This document shows positions 1-5,514 of a stretch of DNA of 8,657 nucleotides, piece by piece. The stretch covers positions 1 to 8,657 of the forward strand of contig CAZPWQ010000136.1 of the NCBI GenBank assembly GCA_964590495.1. The letters are read 5' to 3'. Position 1 is the stretch's first letter. Each line of letters starts with the position of its first letter. Origin of the DNA: CAZPWQ01 sp964590495. GTDB taxonomy: Bacteria > Bacteroidota > Rhodothermia > Balneolales > Balneolaceae. The position numbers and the translations under genes were made by a program. The notes below the pieces were generated by a model. That model saw only the letters and a list, made by a program, of their open reading frames with translations, was not told the DNA's origin and did no database searches.

Positions 1-902
1 GCAAAAATACGTCCGGTCATCATGAGTTCGGCGCGGTAAATGGGACTGGAATAATCCAGTATATCCTGCGGTTTCAGGTCATAAGTCTTCATGAAAGAAC
101 CGTGCAGCAGGGCAACGAAGTGGCGAAGGCCCTGTACCATGTTCATTACATGGTCGTGTTGTTGAGGATCTGCCTCAATGACTCTCATACCCCATAATTT
201 CGACTGCTCAATAAACCATTTTGATTCCTCTTTACCGCGAACGGGACAAGCGACCATCAGCTGTTTGGAAAGATTGTGAACATCAGGCCCGTGCATGGGG
301 TGTAGTCCGAGTACGGGTCCGGAATGAGCTTCTTTCATCGCTTCAATCGCTTCGGTTTTATTGCTGGTAAAATCTGCAAGTATGGTTTTCTCGCTCAGTT
401 TCGAAGATAAGCGCTCAATCACATGAACAGTAACATTGATCGGCACGGAAACGATAGCCAGGTCCAGATCCGGTGCTATCTCTTCCAGTTCATGCCAGTT
501 ATGCTTGTCGATCTCATGAACGATATGTCCGGTTTGCCTTGCGATGCGGGAATAAAGGCTGCCCATCCCGCCTTTGGCACCTATTATCAGGATATTTTTA
601 GGTTTTCCAGTAGCACGGGGAAACTCGCGGGTGGACTGGCTGGCACGTGAGGCCGCCATAATCATCCGCAGGAAATCTTCGGCCCAGTCGGCATCTAGAT
701 TACGATCTTCGGCCATCTTCCGGAACTTAACTGTTTTCTCATCCTCCCGCCGCGGGGCAAAAATAGGAAGTTGGTTTTTGATCTTTTTTTCTATTACCTC
801 ATTTACGATCCGGCTCCGTTCCGAAAGCAGGTCGAGAAGCTGCCGGTCGATCTCATCGATACGGTTTCGCTGGGGCCCCAATTTCTTTTCTTCTGGTGTC
901 AT
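1..902 (-). CDS. tyrA: Bifunctional chorismate mutase / prephenate dehydrogenase (T-protein), 3'-truncated by the window edge
   Basis: This enzyme converts chorismate to prephenate and then, with NAD+, to 4-hydroxyphenylpyruvate for tyrosine synthesis in the cytoplasm. I translated 300 complete codons from the ATG at 902-900 and the frame runs off the window. Residues 12-90 form an AroQ-type chorismate mutase domain, with R12, R29, K40, R52 and E53 at the positions of E. coli R11, R28, K39, R51 and E52. A Rossmann NAD motif GAKGGMG lies at 108-114. The dehydrogenase residues H201, H249 and R298 align with E. coli TyrA H197, H245 and R294 at a constant offset of four, without gaps. E. coli TyrA has 373 residues, so about 75 are missing beyond position 1. 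No Shine-Dalgarno sequence precedes the start. The gene diverges from uvrB. Assignment is secure; that the last part is intact is assumed. Confidence 0.95.
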   Translation of the reverse strand, partial: MTPEEKKLGPQRNRIDEIDRQLLDLLSERSRIVNEVIEKKIKNQLPIFAPRREDEKTVKFRKMAEDRNLDADWAEDFLRMIMAASRASQSTREFPRATGKPKNILIIGAKGGMGSLYSRIARQTGHIVHEIDKHNWHELEEIAPDLDLAIVSVPINVTVHVIERLSSKLSEKTILADFTSNKTEAIEAMKEAHSGPVLGLHPMHGPDVHNLSKQLMVACPVRGKEESKWFIEQSKLWGMRVIEADPQQHDHVMNMVQGLRHFVALLHGSFMKTYDLKPQDILDYSSPIYRAELMMTGRIF

Positions 903-990
903 AAATTTAATTTCTGAATCTAATCTGGATTTTAGAGAGTTATATTAATGAGTCTATTTCGCAAGAAAGTCAGTTAATCCGTGCAATTTC

Positions 991-1035
991 TTTTTAGCAA
1001 TTAATCTAAAGCTTTACTGTTAATTGCGCTAAAAA
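991..1035. repeat. 45-bp near-perfect nested palindrome in the tyrA/uvrB control region
   Basis: TTTTTAGC (991-998) pairs with GCTAAAAA (1028-1035). AATTAA (999-1004) pairs with TTAATT (1020-1025), leaving a 2-nt bulge at 1026-1027. Inside sits the perfect 10-bp palindrome TAAAGCTTTA (1007-1016), separated by TC on one side and CTG on the other. As RNA from either strand it would begin with U and end with A, the reverse of an intrinsic terminator, so an operator, a leader structure or a small palindromic insertion is more likely. The symmetry is seen directly; the function is unknown. Confidence 0.7.
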
Positions 1036-1049
1036 TATGTGATTTTTAG
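1029..1049. promoter_or_regulatory. 21-bp dyad (8-bp arms, 5-nt spacer), possible operator or alternative hairpin
   Basis: CTAAAAAT (1029-1036) and ATTTTTAG (1042-1049) are perfect inverted arms around ATGTG. The left arm is the same segment that closes the larger palindrome at 991-1035, so as nucleic-acid structures the two are mutually exclusive. The size and spacing would suit a dimeric repressor. I do not recognise it as a known LexA, TyrR or other box. Confidence 0.45.
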
Positions 1050-1091
1050 AGAATGATTCCGGGTAGTTTTCGTTTATCTTACATGTAGTTC

Positions 1092-1111
1092 GGCCCAATA
1101 AATTACGGGCC
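1092..1111. promoter_or_regulatory. Small GGCCC/GGGCC inverted repeat in the uvrB leader
   Basis: GGCCC (1092-1096) and GGGCC (1107-1111) flank a 10-nt AT-rich spacer. The right arm ends 22 bp before the uvrB ATG. It is the only GC-rich segment in an AT-rich leader, so it could be an operator or a weak 5' hairpin. The stem is only 5 bp and may be chance. Confidence 0.3.
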
Positions 1112-1133
1112 TAATTTAACCACTATATAGTAC

Positions 1134-3185
1134 ATGTCTAATTTTGACTTACAATCGCCGTGGCCGGCAGCGGGCGATCAACCCCAGGCTATCGAACAAC
1201 TTGTCGAGGGTATTGTCAATGGCGATAAATACCAGACCCTGCTGGGAATTACCGGCTCCGGGAAAACGCGAACCATAGCCGATGTCATCGACCAGGTTGA
1301 GCGACCTACGCTGGTAATGAGTCATAACAAGACACTGGCTGCTCAACTTTATCGTGAACTAAGCGATTTTTTCCCTGATAACCGGGTGGAGTTTTTTATC
1401 TCCTATTATGACTACTATCAGCCTGAGGCATACCTGTCGTCGCAGGACAAATATATCGAAAAGGATCTTTCCATAAACGATGAAATACAGCGTCTTCGTT
1501 TGCGTGCGACCAGTTCGCTGCTGTCGGGACGCCGGGATGTTATTATTGTTTCATCGGTAAGCTGCATTTATGGTATAGGATCGCCGTCGGAATATGAGAA
1601 ATTGATTATCAATTTGAAAACCGGCATTGAAATTCCGCGTAATAAACTGCTCTACGACCTGGTGGATCTCCACTACACCCGTAACGACCGTGAGTTCAGC
1701 CGCGGTACATTCCGTGTGCGTGGTGATGTTGTGGATCTGTATCCGGCCTATGCCGAAGATGGTCTGCGCATTTCGTTTTGGGGTGATGAGATCGAAAAAA
1801 TGGAAATCGTGGATCCGGATACGGGCAATGTTAAAGAGGGTGTGGAGGAATTCAAGATTTATCCGGCCTCACATTATGTCACAACCAAGAGCCGCCTGGA
1901 GGAAGCAGTTGACCAGATCCGGGACGAGCTGCATTGGCGCATCGGTGTACTGGATGACGAAGGAAAATACCTGGAGGCAAAACGTCTGGAACAGCGCACG
2001 CTTTTCGATCTCGAAATGATCCAGGAGATCGGCTATTGTTCGGGAATCGAGAACTATTCGCGCTATCTCAGTAACCGGAAACCGGGAGAACGACCCTACT
2101 GTCTGTTCGATTATTTTCCTGATGATTTTCTGCTGGTAGTCGATGAAAGTCACCAGACGGTTCCGCAGATTTCAGCGATGTACGGCGGTGACCGCTCGCG
2201 GAAGATTGAGCTCGTGGAGCACGGATTTCGTCTTCCCTCGGCAATGGATAACCGTCCGCTCACTTTTGAAGAGTGGGAGGATGTGACCAATCAGGCTATT
2301 TTTGTAAGTGCAACGCCAAGTGATTACGAACTTGAAAAAAGTGGCGGAGTTATTGTTGAACAGATCGTGCGGCCCACCGGACTTATGGAGCCTGAAATAG
2401 AGGTTCGACCGGTTGAGAACCAGATTGATGATCTGATCGATGAAATCAGGAAGCGAATTGAGAAGGGCGACCGCGTGCTTTGCATTACCCTTACCAAGCG
2501 TTTGAGCGAGGAGGTCAGCGAATATCTTAAAAGCATTGGCATTTCTGCGGCTTATATGCACAGTGAGCTTAATGCGATGGAGCGGGTTGAAGTGCTTTTT
2601 AAATTCCGCCGCGGCGATTTCGATGTGCTGGTTGGCATTAACCTGCTGCGGGAGGGGATCGATATTCCCGAGCTAAGTCTTGTCGCTATACTGGATGCAG
2701 ATAAGGAAGGCTTTCTGCGATCAGAAACCTCACTCTTTCAGATTATCGGCCGTGCCGCCCGAAATGTAGAAGGCAAAGCCATTATGTATGCTAATAAGAT
2801 TACGGACAGCATGCGTACCGTCATCAATGAAACGGAGCGGCGCAGACGCATTCAAAAAGAATATAACGAGGACCATGGTATTACCCCCACCACTATCGAG
2901 AAAGAGCTGAAGCCGCTTGTTGATCCGGCTCTTATTTCAACGAAAAGCTTTGATCTTGATGCCGACGGTGATGAGGGAAGCGAAGCGCTCGAGATTGTGA
3001 AAGTAGCCGAGGACGGTATAAAGTACAAGGCTAATCCTGCCATGAAGGAAGTTACATTTGACAGCAAAGAGAAATTTTTAGAATATCTGAAAAGTTCGAT
3101 GTATACAGCTGCCCAGAATATGGAGTTTGAAGAAGCAGCGCGTATACGCGATCAGATCGAACAATTGAAAGAGGAGCTGGATTAG
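1134..3185 (+). CDS. uvrB: Excinuclease ABC subunit B (UvrB)
   Basis: UvrB is the damage-verifying helicase-like subunit of nucleotide excision repair. It receives damaged DNA from UvrA, inserts a beta-hairpin between the strands and recruits UvrC. All expected elements are present in 683 residues: Walker A GITGSGKT (38-45), the hairpin signature YYDYYQPEAY (91-100) followed by IEKD, Walker B/DEAD-like DESH (337-340), helicase motif VI GRAAR (539-543), and a C-terminal UVR domain with FEEAARIRDQIEQL that contacts UvrC. Length matches the family. The ATG at 1134 is chosen because the usual UvrB N-terminus (LQSPWPAAGDQPQAI) follows within a few residues; no Shine-Dalgarno sequence is visible. 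It is transcribed away from tyrA and ends 63 bp before an assembly gap. SOS control is possible but I see no recognised LexA box. Confidence 0.98.
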   Translation: MSNFDLQSPWPAAGDQPQAIEQLVEGIVNGDKYQTLLGITGSGKTRTIADVIDQVERPTLVMSHNKTLAAQLYRELSDFFPDNRVEFFISYYDYYQPEAYLSSQDKYIEKDLSINDEIQRLRLRATSSLLSGRRDVIIVSSVSCIYGIGSPSEYEKLIINLKTGIEIPRNKLLYDLVDLHYTRNDREFSRGTFRVRGDVVDLYPAYAEDGLRISFWGDEIEKMEIVDPDTGNVKEGVEEFKIYPASHYVTTKSRLEEAVDQIRDELHWRIGVLDDEGKYLEAKRLEQRTLFDLEMIQEIGYCSGIENYSRYLSNRKPGERPYCLFDYFPDDFLLVVDESHQTVPQISAMYGGDRSRKIELVEHGFRLPSAMDNRPLTFEEWEDVTNQAIFVSATPSDYELEKSGGVIVEQIVRPTGLMEPEIEVRPVENQIDDLIDEIRKRIEKGDRVLCITLTKRLSEEVSEYLKSIGISAAYMHSELNAMERVEVLFKFRRGDFDVLVGINLLREGIDIPELSLVAILDADKEGFLRSETSLFQIIGRAARNVEGKAIMYANKITDSMRTVINETERRRRIQKEYNEDHGITPTTIEKELKPLVDPALISTKSFDLDADGDEGSEALEIVKVAEDGIKYKANPAMKEVTFDSKEKFLEYLKSSMYTAAQNMEFEEAARIRDQIEQLKEELD

Positions 3186-3195
3186 TCATTGGTCA

Positions 3196-3214
3196 CCGGT
3201 TAATCAGGTACCGG
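3196..3214 (+). terminator. Weak hairpin after uvrB, possible terminator
   Basis: CCGGT (3196-3200) can pair with ACCGG (3210-3214) across a 9-nt loop, 10 bp after the uvrB stop. The sequence after it is pyrimidine-rich but has no clean T-run, so as an intrinsic terminator it is unconvincing. Confidence 0.25.
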
Positions 3215-3236
3215 AAACGGCTCTTTCTCTCCCTGT

Positions 3237-3248
3237 TGTCATTCTGAG
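3237..3248 (+). repeat. Left edge of a probable dispersed repeat, cut by the assembly gap
   Basis: TGTCATTCTGAG at 3237-3248 matches the outer arm TGTCATGCTGAA of the composite element at 4167-4266 at 10 of 12 positions. It resembles the 'TGTCATNCTGA' ends of dispersed intergenic repeats common in Bacteroidota genomes. The N run starts at the very next base. The match is short, so identity with that element is inferred. Confidence 0.5.
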
Positions 3249-3348
3249 NNNNNNNNNNNNNNNNNNNNNNNNNNNNNNNNNNNNNNNNNNNNNNNNNNNN
3301 NNNNNNNNNNNNNNNNNNNNNNNNNNNNNNNNNNNNNNNNNNNNNNNN
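3249..3348. other. Assembly gap (100 N)
   Basis: Exactly 100 N, the customary placeholder for a gap of unknown size. The true distance between uvrB and the methyltransferase gene, and even their adjacency, rests on scaffolding. Any gene or repeat inside the gap is invisible here. Confidence 0.98.
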
Positions 3349-3376
3349 GTGTGTAGTAACAATACCAATCAACTAT

Positions 3377-3397
3377 TAACAAATAACAGATAACAAA
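3377..3397 (+). repeat. Three tandem 7-bp repeats (TAACARA)
   Basis: TAACAAA, TAACAGA and TAACAAA follow one another without a break and end 7 bp before the methyltransferase start codon. They may be a simple slippage repeat in an A-rich leader. I see no evidence of function. Confidence 0.6.
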
Positions 3398-3404
3398 AAA
3401 GAGA

Positions 3405-3962
3405 ATGGGCACTCTAACATACTTAAAAAGCTTTTTCAAGGATAAAGACGTTGCTTCGATAACGCCAACCTCCAGGTTTTGCATTCGCAGGGTCTGTGAA
3501 CCAATTGATTTCAGCGAAGATATTACCATTATAGAATATGGGGCCGGGGCCGGTGTCTTTTCAGAATATCTGCTCAAACAGATGACCGGAAACTCAAAAC
3601 TTCTGCTCTTTGAAACCAACCAATTGCTTTTCAAAAAACTGCAGGAAATTAAAGATCCGCGCGTTGACTTGTATGATAAAAGCGTAGAAGCAGTAACAGA
3701 ACTTGTTCCCGGCGAACTTATCGGACAGGTGGATTATATTATATCCGGGATTCCGTTTTCCTTTCTGGATGATGAGACAACCTCATCAATTTTGGACCAA
3801 AGTTACAGGCTTCTTAAAGAAGGAGGCCAGTTTTTGGCTTATCAGACTTCCGGTCATTTGAAGAAGCCGCTAAGAAAAGTGTTCGGGAATGTTGAAACCA
3901 GTTTCGAGTTGCTTAATATTCCCCCGATGACGGTTTATGAAGCGGTGAAAGAAAATAAATAG
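3405..3962 (+). CDS. Class I SAM-dependent methyltransferase, phospholipid N-methyltransferase (PmtA)-like
   Basis: A 185-residue single-domain Rossmann methyltransferase. SAM motif I is EYGAGAGVF (44-52), the acidic motif-II residue after the second strand is E70 (LLLFET), and a motif-IV-like DYIISGIPF lies at 110-118. Before the domain, a P-T-S segment (21-23) recalls the 'PSS' N-terminal signature of COG3963-type phospholipid N-methyltransferases, and the C-terminal N-x-PP-x-x-V-Y pattern also fits that family. Relatives methylate phosphatidylethanolamine; rRNA adenine dimethylases share the fold but this protein is too short and lacks the KsgA N-P-P-Y motif. No signal peptide or membrane helix is apparent. 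The start is the first ATG after an A-rich leader without a good Shine-Dalgarno sequence. It converges on rplS across a repeat-rich spacer, and its upstream context is lost in the gap. Class is firm; substrate is inferred. Confidence 0.85.
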   Translation: MGTLTYLKSFFKDKDVASITPTSRFCIRRVCEPIDFSEDITIIEYGAGAGVFSEYLLKQMTGNSKLLLFETNQLLFKKLQEIKDPRVDLYDKSVEAVTELVPGELIGQVDYIISGIPFSFLDDETTSSILDQSYRLLKEGGQFLAYQTSGHLKKPLRKVFGNVETSFELLNIPPMTVYEAVKENK

Positions 3963-3977
3963 TTTCTCTTCTCTCCT

Positions 3978-4002
3978 CGTGCCGAACCTCCGGTTCGGCA
4001 CG
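3978..4002 (+). repeat. Hairpin 1 of 4, long stem, apex ACCTCCGGT
   Basis: Perfect 10-bp arms CGTGCCGAAC and GTTCGGCACG surround CTCCG. The apex ACCTCCGGT lies at 3986-3994. It begins 16 bp after the methyltransferase stop codon and is not followed by a T-run. Confidence 0.9.
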
Positions 4003-4010
4003 TTAATTCC

Positions 4011-4025
4011 GCCACCTCCGGTGGC
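4011..4025 (+). repeat. Hairpin 2 of 4, short stem, apex ACCTCCGGT
   Basis: GCC and GGC close the same nine-base apex ACCTCCGGT (4014-4022), giving a 15-nt hairpin. It lies 8 nt after hairpin 1. The closing base pairs differ from those of hairpin 1 but still pair. Confidence 0.85.
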
Positions 4026-4091
4026 AGATGGATGCCCATGCATAATTAGGGAGTAAGACAGGCAAAAGCTAATACCGTTCATCAACCTACC

Positions 4092-4106
4092 GTGACCGGA
4101 GGTCAC
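4092..4106 (-). repeat. Hairpin 3 of 4, short stem, apex in reverse orientation
   Basis: GTG and CAC close ACCGGAGGT (4095-4103), the exact reverse complement of the apex in hairpins 1 and 2. It has the same 15-nt size as hairpin 2, with different but complementary closing pairs. Confidence 0.85.
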
Positions 4107-4115
4107 ATCTCTGCA

Positions 4116-4137
4116 TTCCGTACCGGGAGGTACGGAA
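4116..4137 (-). repeat. Hairpin 4 of 4, long stem, apex in reverse orientation with one extra G
   Basis: TTCCGTACC (4116-4124) and GGTACGGAA (4129-4137) are perfect 9-bp arms around GGGA. Its apex ACCGGGAGGT is the reverse-oriented family apex with one inserted G. It lies 9 nt from hairpin 3, mirroring the 8-nt spacing of hairpins 1 and 2. Confidence 0.85.
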
Positions 4138-4166
4138 CGAGGATGATGAGCACTAAAAATAACCAA

Positions 4167-4266
4167 GTGTCATGCTGAATTTATTTCAGCATCTGTTGCA
4201 CGTATTGAGGTATAAGCTTCTGCAAGATTTCCAGCTCAAGATCCTGAAACAAGTTCAGGATGACAC
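4167..4266. repeat. 100-bp composite inverted-repeat element, probably dispersed in the genome
   Basis: The ends GTGTCAT (4167-4173) and ATGACAC (4260-4266) are perfect inverted repeats, and extending inward gives 12 of 13 matching positions. Each end also forms its own hairpin of identical geometry. The left one is ATGCTGAA (4172-4179), loop TTTAT, TTCAGCAT (4185-4192). The right one is ATCCTGAA (4241-4248), loop ACAAG, TTCAGGAT (4254-4261). The 48 bp between the two hairpins holds no coding frame. This is the layout of a small non-autonomous palindromic element, and similar 'TGTCATNCTGAA' intergenic repeats are frequent in Bacteroidota. It lies downstream of both converging genes. Confidence 0.75.
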
Positions 4267-4353
4267 GGTTTTGAGTATGGTCAAGAACTAACAGTTTTGC
4301 TTATTAAAACGAAGAAAATCTTTTCCATCCGCGTAAATCCGCGGCCACTTCTT

Positions 4354-4806
4354 CTACTCTTCTTCCGTACTGACTTCCTCTTCAACCGGTGTTTCTTCCT
4401 GCTTCTGTTGTTTAACTTTGGCAGAGCCTTTCTTGTTTTTCGTATCGGCTTCTGCGACGTAATTCTCCTTCTCTTTAATTCGTGCCGCCTTACCACGCAA
4501 ATCACGCAGGTAAAACAGTTTGGAACGGCGGACATCCCCTTCACGTACGCGTACGATTTTGTCGATAAAGGGGGAATGCAGCGGGAAAATACGCTCAACA
4601 CCGATGTTCCCGGCTGATATTTTTCGGACTATAAAAGTTTGGTTTGCACCGGAACCGCGTCGCGAAATTACAATACCTTCAAACTGCTGAATACGTTCTT
4701 TGTCGCCTTCACGAACTTTATAATGCACATTAACAGCATCACCGGCCTTGAAGTCGGGATACTCATCCTGGGCAATTGTTTGTTCTGCTAATTTTAACTT
4801 ATCCAT
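4354..4806 (-). CDS. rplS: 50S ribosomal protein L19 with acidic C-terminal extension
   Basis: L19 lies at the 30S-50S interface of the ribosome. The core (about residues 1-112) carries the family features: the SH3-like segment with RIQQFEGIVISRRG (38-51), GVERIFPLHSP (69-79) and the closing VRRSKLFYLRDLRGKAARIK (92-111). At 150 residues it is about 35 longer than a typical L19. The surplus is a low-complexity tail, first Lys/Gln-rich and then Glu-rich, ending STEEE. The start at 4806 is supported by the family N-terminus and by AGAGGA seven nucleotides upstream, inside the end of trmD. It is the last gene of the ffh-rpsP-rimM-trmD-rplS series, 3 bp after the trmD stop. A repeat-rich region follows instead of a clear terminator. 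Confidence 0.97.
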   Translation of the reverse strand: MDKLKLAEQTIAQDEYPDFKAGDAVNVHYKVREGDKERIQQFEGIVISRRGSGANQTFIVRKISAGNIGVERIFPLHSPFIDKIVRVREGDVRRSKLFYLRDLRGKAARIKEKENYVAEADTKNKKGSAKVKQQKQEETPVEEEVSTEEE

Positions 4807-4809
4807 GGT

Positions 4810-5514
4810 TTATTCCTCTGAGTAATTTTCTTTTCTAAATTTTTTGTATAAATCAGGACGTACTTTTTTGGTACGCTCCAGCGATTGTTTATATCGCCAT
4901 TTTTCAACTTTCTGATGATCACCCGAGCGAAGTACTTCCGGAACCTCCATGCCCTGAAATTCAGCAGGACGCGTATAAACAGGTCCTTCGAGCAGATCGT
5001 CCTGGAATGAATCGCCCAGAGCACTTTCTGCATCGCCCAGAGCCCCGGGCTGTAATCGTACAACAGCATCAATCATTACCAGTGCCGGAAGTTCACCTCC
5101 CGAAAGCACATAATCACCGATGCTGTATTCTTTGGTGATCAAAGCATCACGCACACGCTGATCCACACCTTTGTAATGTCCGCACAAAAAGATGATGTTC
5201 TTTTGAACGGAAAGTGCATTAGCATGTTTCTGGTCAAAAGGAATGCCATCGGGAGCTGTGAAAATTATTTCATCATAATTACGCTCACTTTTCAGCTGAT
5301 TGACGCATGAAAATACTGGCTGTGGAGTAAGAACCATACCGGCTCCGCCCCCATAGGGATAATCATCCACTTTTTTGTGCTTGTCTTCAGAATAGTCATG
5401 CAGGTTGTGGATATAAATTTCAATCAAACCATTATCCTGTGCTTTCCCCACGATACTGTGGTTCAGCGGACTTTCCAGAAGCTGCGGTACGGCCGATATA
5501 ATATCGATTCTCAT
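4810..5514 (-). CDS. trmD: tRNA (guanine-N1)-methyltransferase TrmD
   Basis: TrmD uses SAM to methylate G37 next to the anticodon of tRNAs that read CNN codons, which prevents +1 frameshifting. The 234-residue product shows the SPOUT deep-trefoil-knot fold: PYGGGAGMVL (53-62), CGHYKGVDQRV (111-121), the knot segment SIGDYVLSGGELPA (131-144), and the catalytic-aspartate region GDSF (167-170) followed by YTRP (180-183). K115 replaces the Glu found in the E. coli 'GRYEGIDERV' motif; this is common in Bacteroidota and not a defect. The start at 5514 is chosen because the family begins M-R-I-D-I-I. An in-frame ATG at 5553 would add 13 residues encoded inside rimM. The chosen start gives a one-base TAATG overlap with the rimM stop, a typical coupling arrangement. 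No Shine-Dalgarno sequence is visible. Confidence 0.97.
   Translation of the reverse strand: MRIDIISAVPQLLESPLNHSIVGKAQDNGLIEIYIHNLHDYSEDKHKKVDDYPYGGGAGMVLTPQPVFSCVNQLKSERNYDEIIFTAPDGIPFDQKHANALSVQKNIIFLCGHYKGVDQRVRDALITKEYSIGDYVLSGGELPALVMIDAVVRLQPGALGDAESALGDSFQDDLLEGPVYTRPAEFQGMEVPEVLRSGDHQKVEKWRYKQSLERTKKVRPDLYKKFRKENYSEE
4814..4819 (-). promoter_or_regulatory. Shine-Dalgarno sequence of rplS
   Basis: AGAGGA on the minus strand ends seven nucleotides before the rplS ATG. It overlaps the last codons of trmD, which fits coupled translation of the two genes. Confidence 0.6.

Larger units (their letters stand above)
903..1133. other. Divergent tyrA/uvrB intergenic region
   Basis: This AT-rich 231-bp stretch must hold the promoters of both genes. 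I could not pick a convincing Bacteroidota-type promoter (TTG, about 20 nt, TAnnTTTG) for either one. It holds three inverted repeats, listed separately: a long nested palindrome (991-1035), an adjoining dyad (1029-1049), and a small GGCCC/GGGCC dyad in the uvrB leader. No open frame here looks coding, and neither start codon has a Shine-Dalgarno sequence. Confidence 0.8.
3963..4353. other. Repeat-packed convergent intergenic region, no gene
   Basis: These 391 bp separate the ends of the methyltransferase gene (plus) and rplS (minus). I find no credible coding frame. The stretch holds four apex-sharing hairpins (3978-4137) and a 100-bp composite inverted-repeat element (4167-4266). An AT-rich tail follows, with a small CCGCG/CGCGG dyad at 4329-4344. 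Transcripts from both sides would enter these hairpins, so the region could end transcription in both directions, although no T-tract follows any of them. Confidence 0.85.

Noticed and set aside
574..948. Plus-strand open frame of 124 codons opposite tyrA
   Set aside because: Ser/Arg-rich shadow of the chorismate mutase coding strand; the minus frame shows catalytic residues of a known family.
3239..3634. Minus-strand open frame running through the N run
   Set aside because: About a quarter is unknown bases and the rest is antisense to the methyltransferase gene.
3978..4137. CRISPR-like array
   Set aside because: The repeats are short self-complementary hairpins in both orientations with irregular spacing, unlike uniform direct repeats with spacers.
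3870..4166. 98-codon minus-strand frame across the hairpin cluster
   Set aside because: It covers four palindromes and the end of the methyltransferase gene and has no recognisable domain or start signal.
4290..4310. GTTTT/AAAAC dyad after rplS
   Set aside because: A 5-bp A/T stem in AT-rich DNA is expected by chance.
4329..4344. CCGCG/CGCGG hairpin as intrinsic terminator of rplS
   Set aside because: The stem is only 5 bp and no U-run follows on the minus strand; it also reads as two partial copies of ATCCGCG, so pairing may be incidental.
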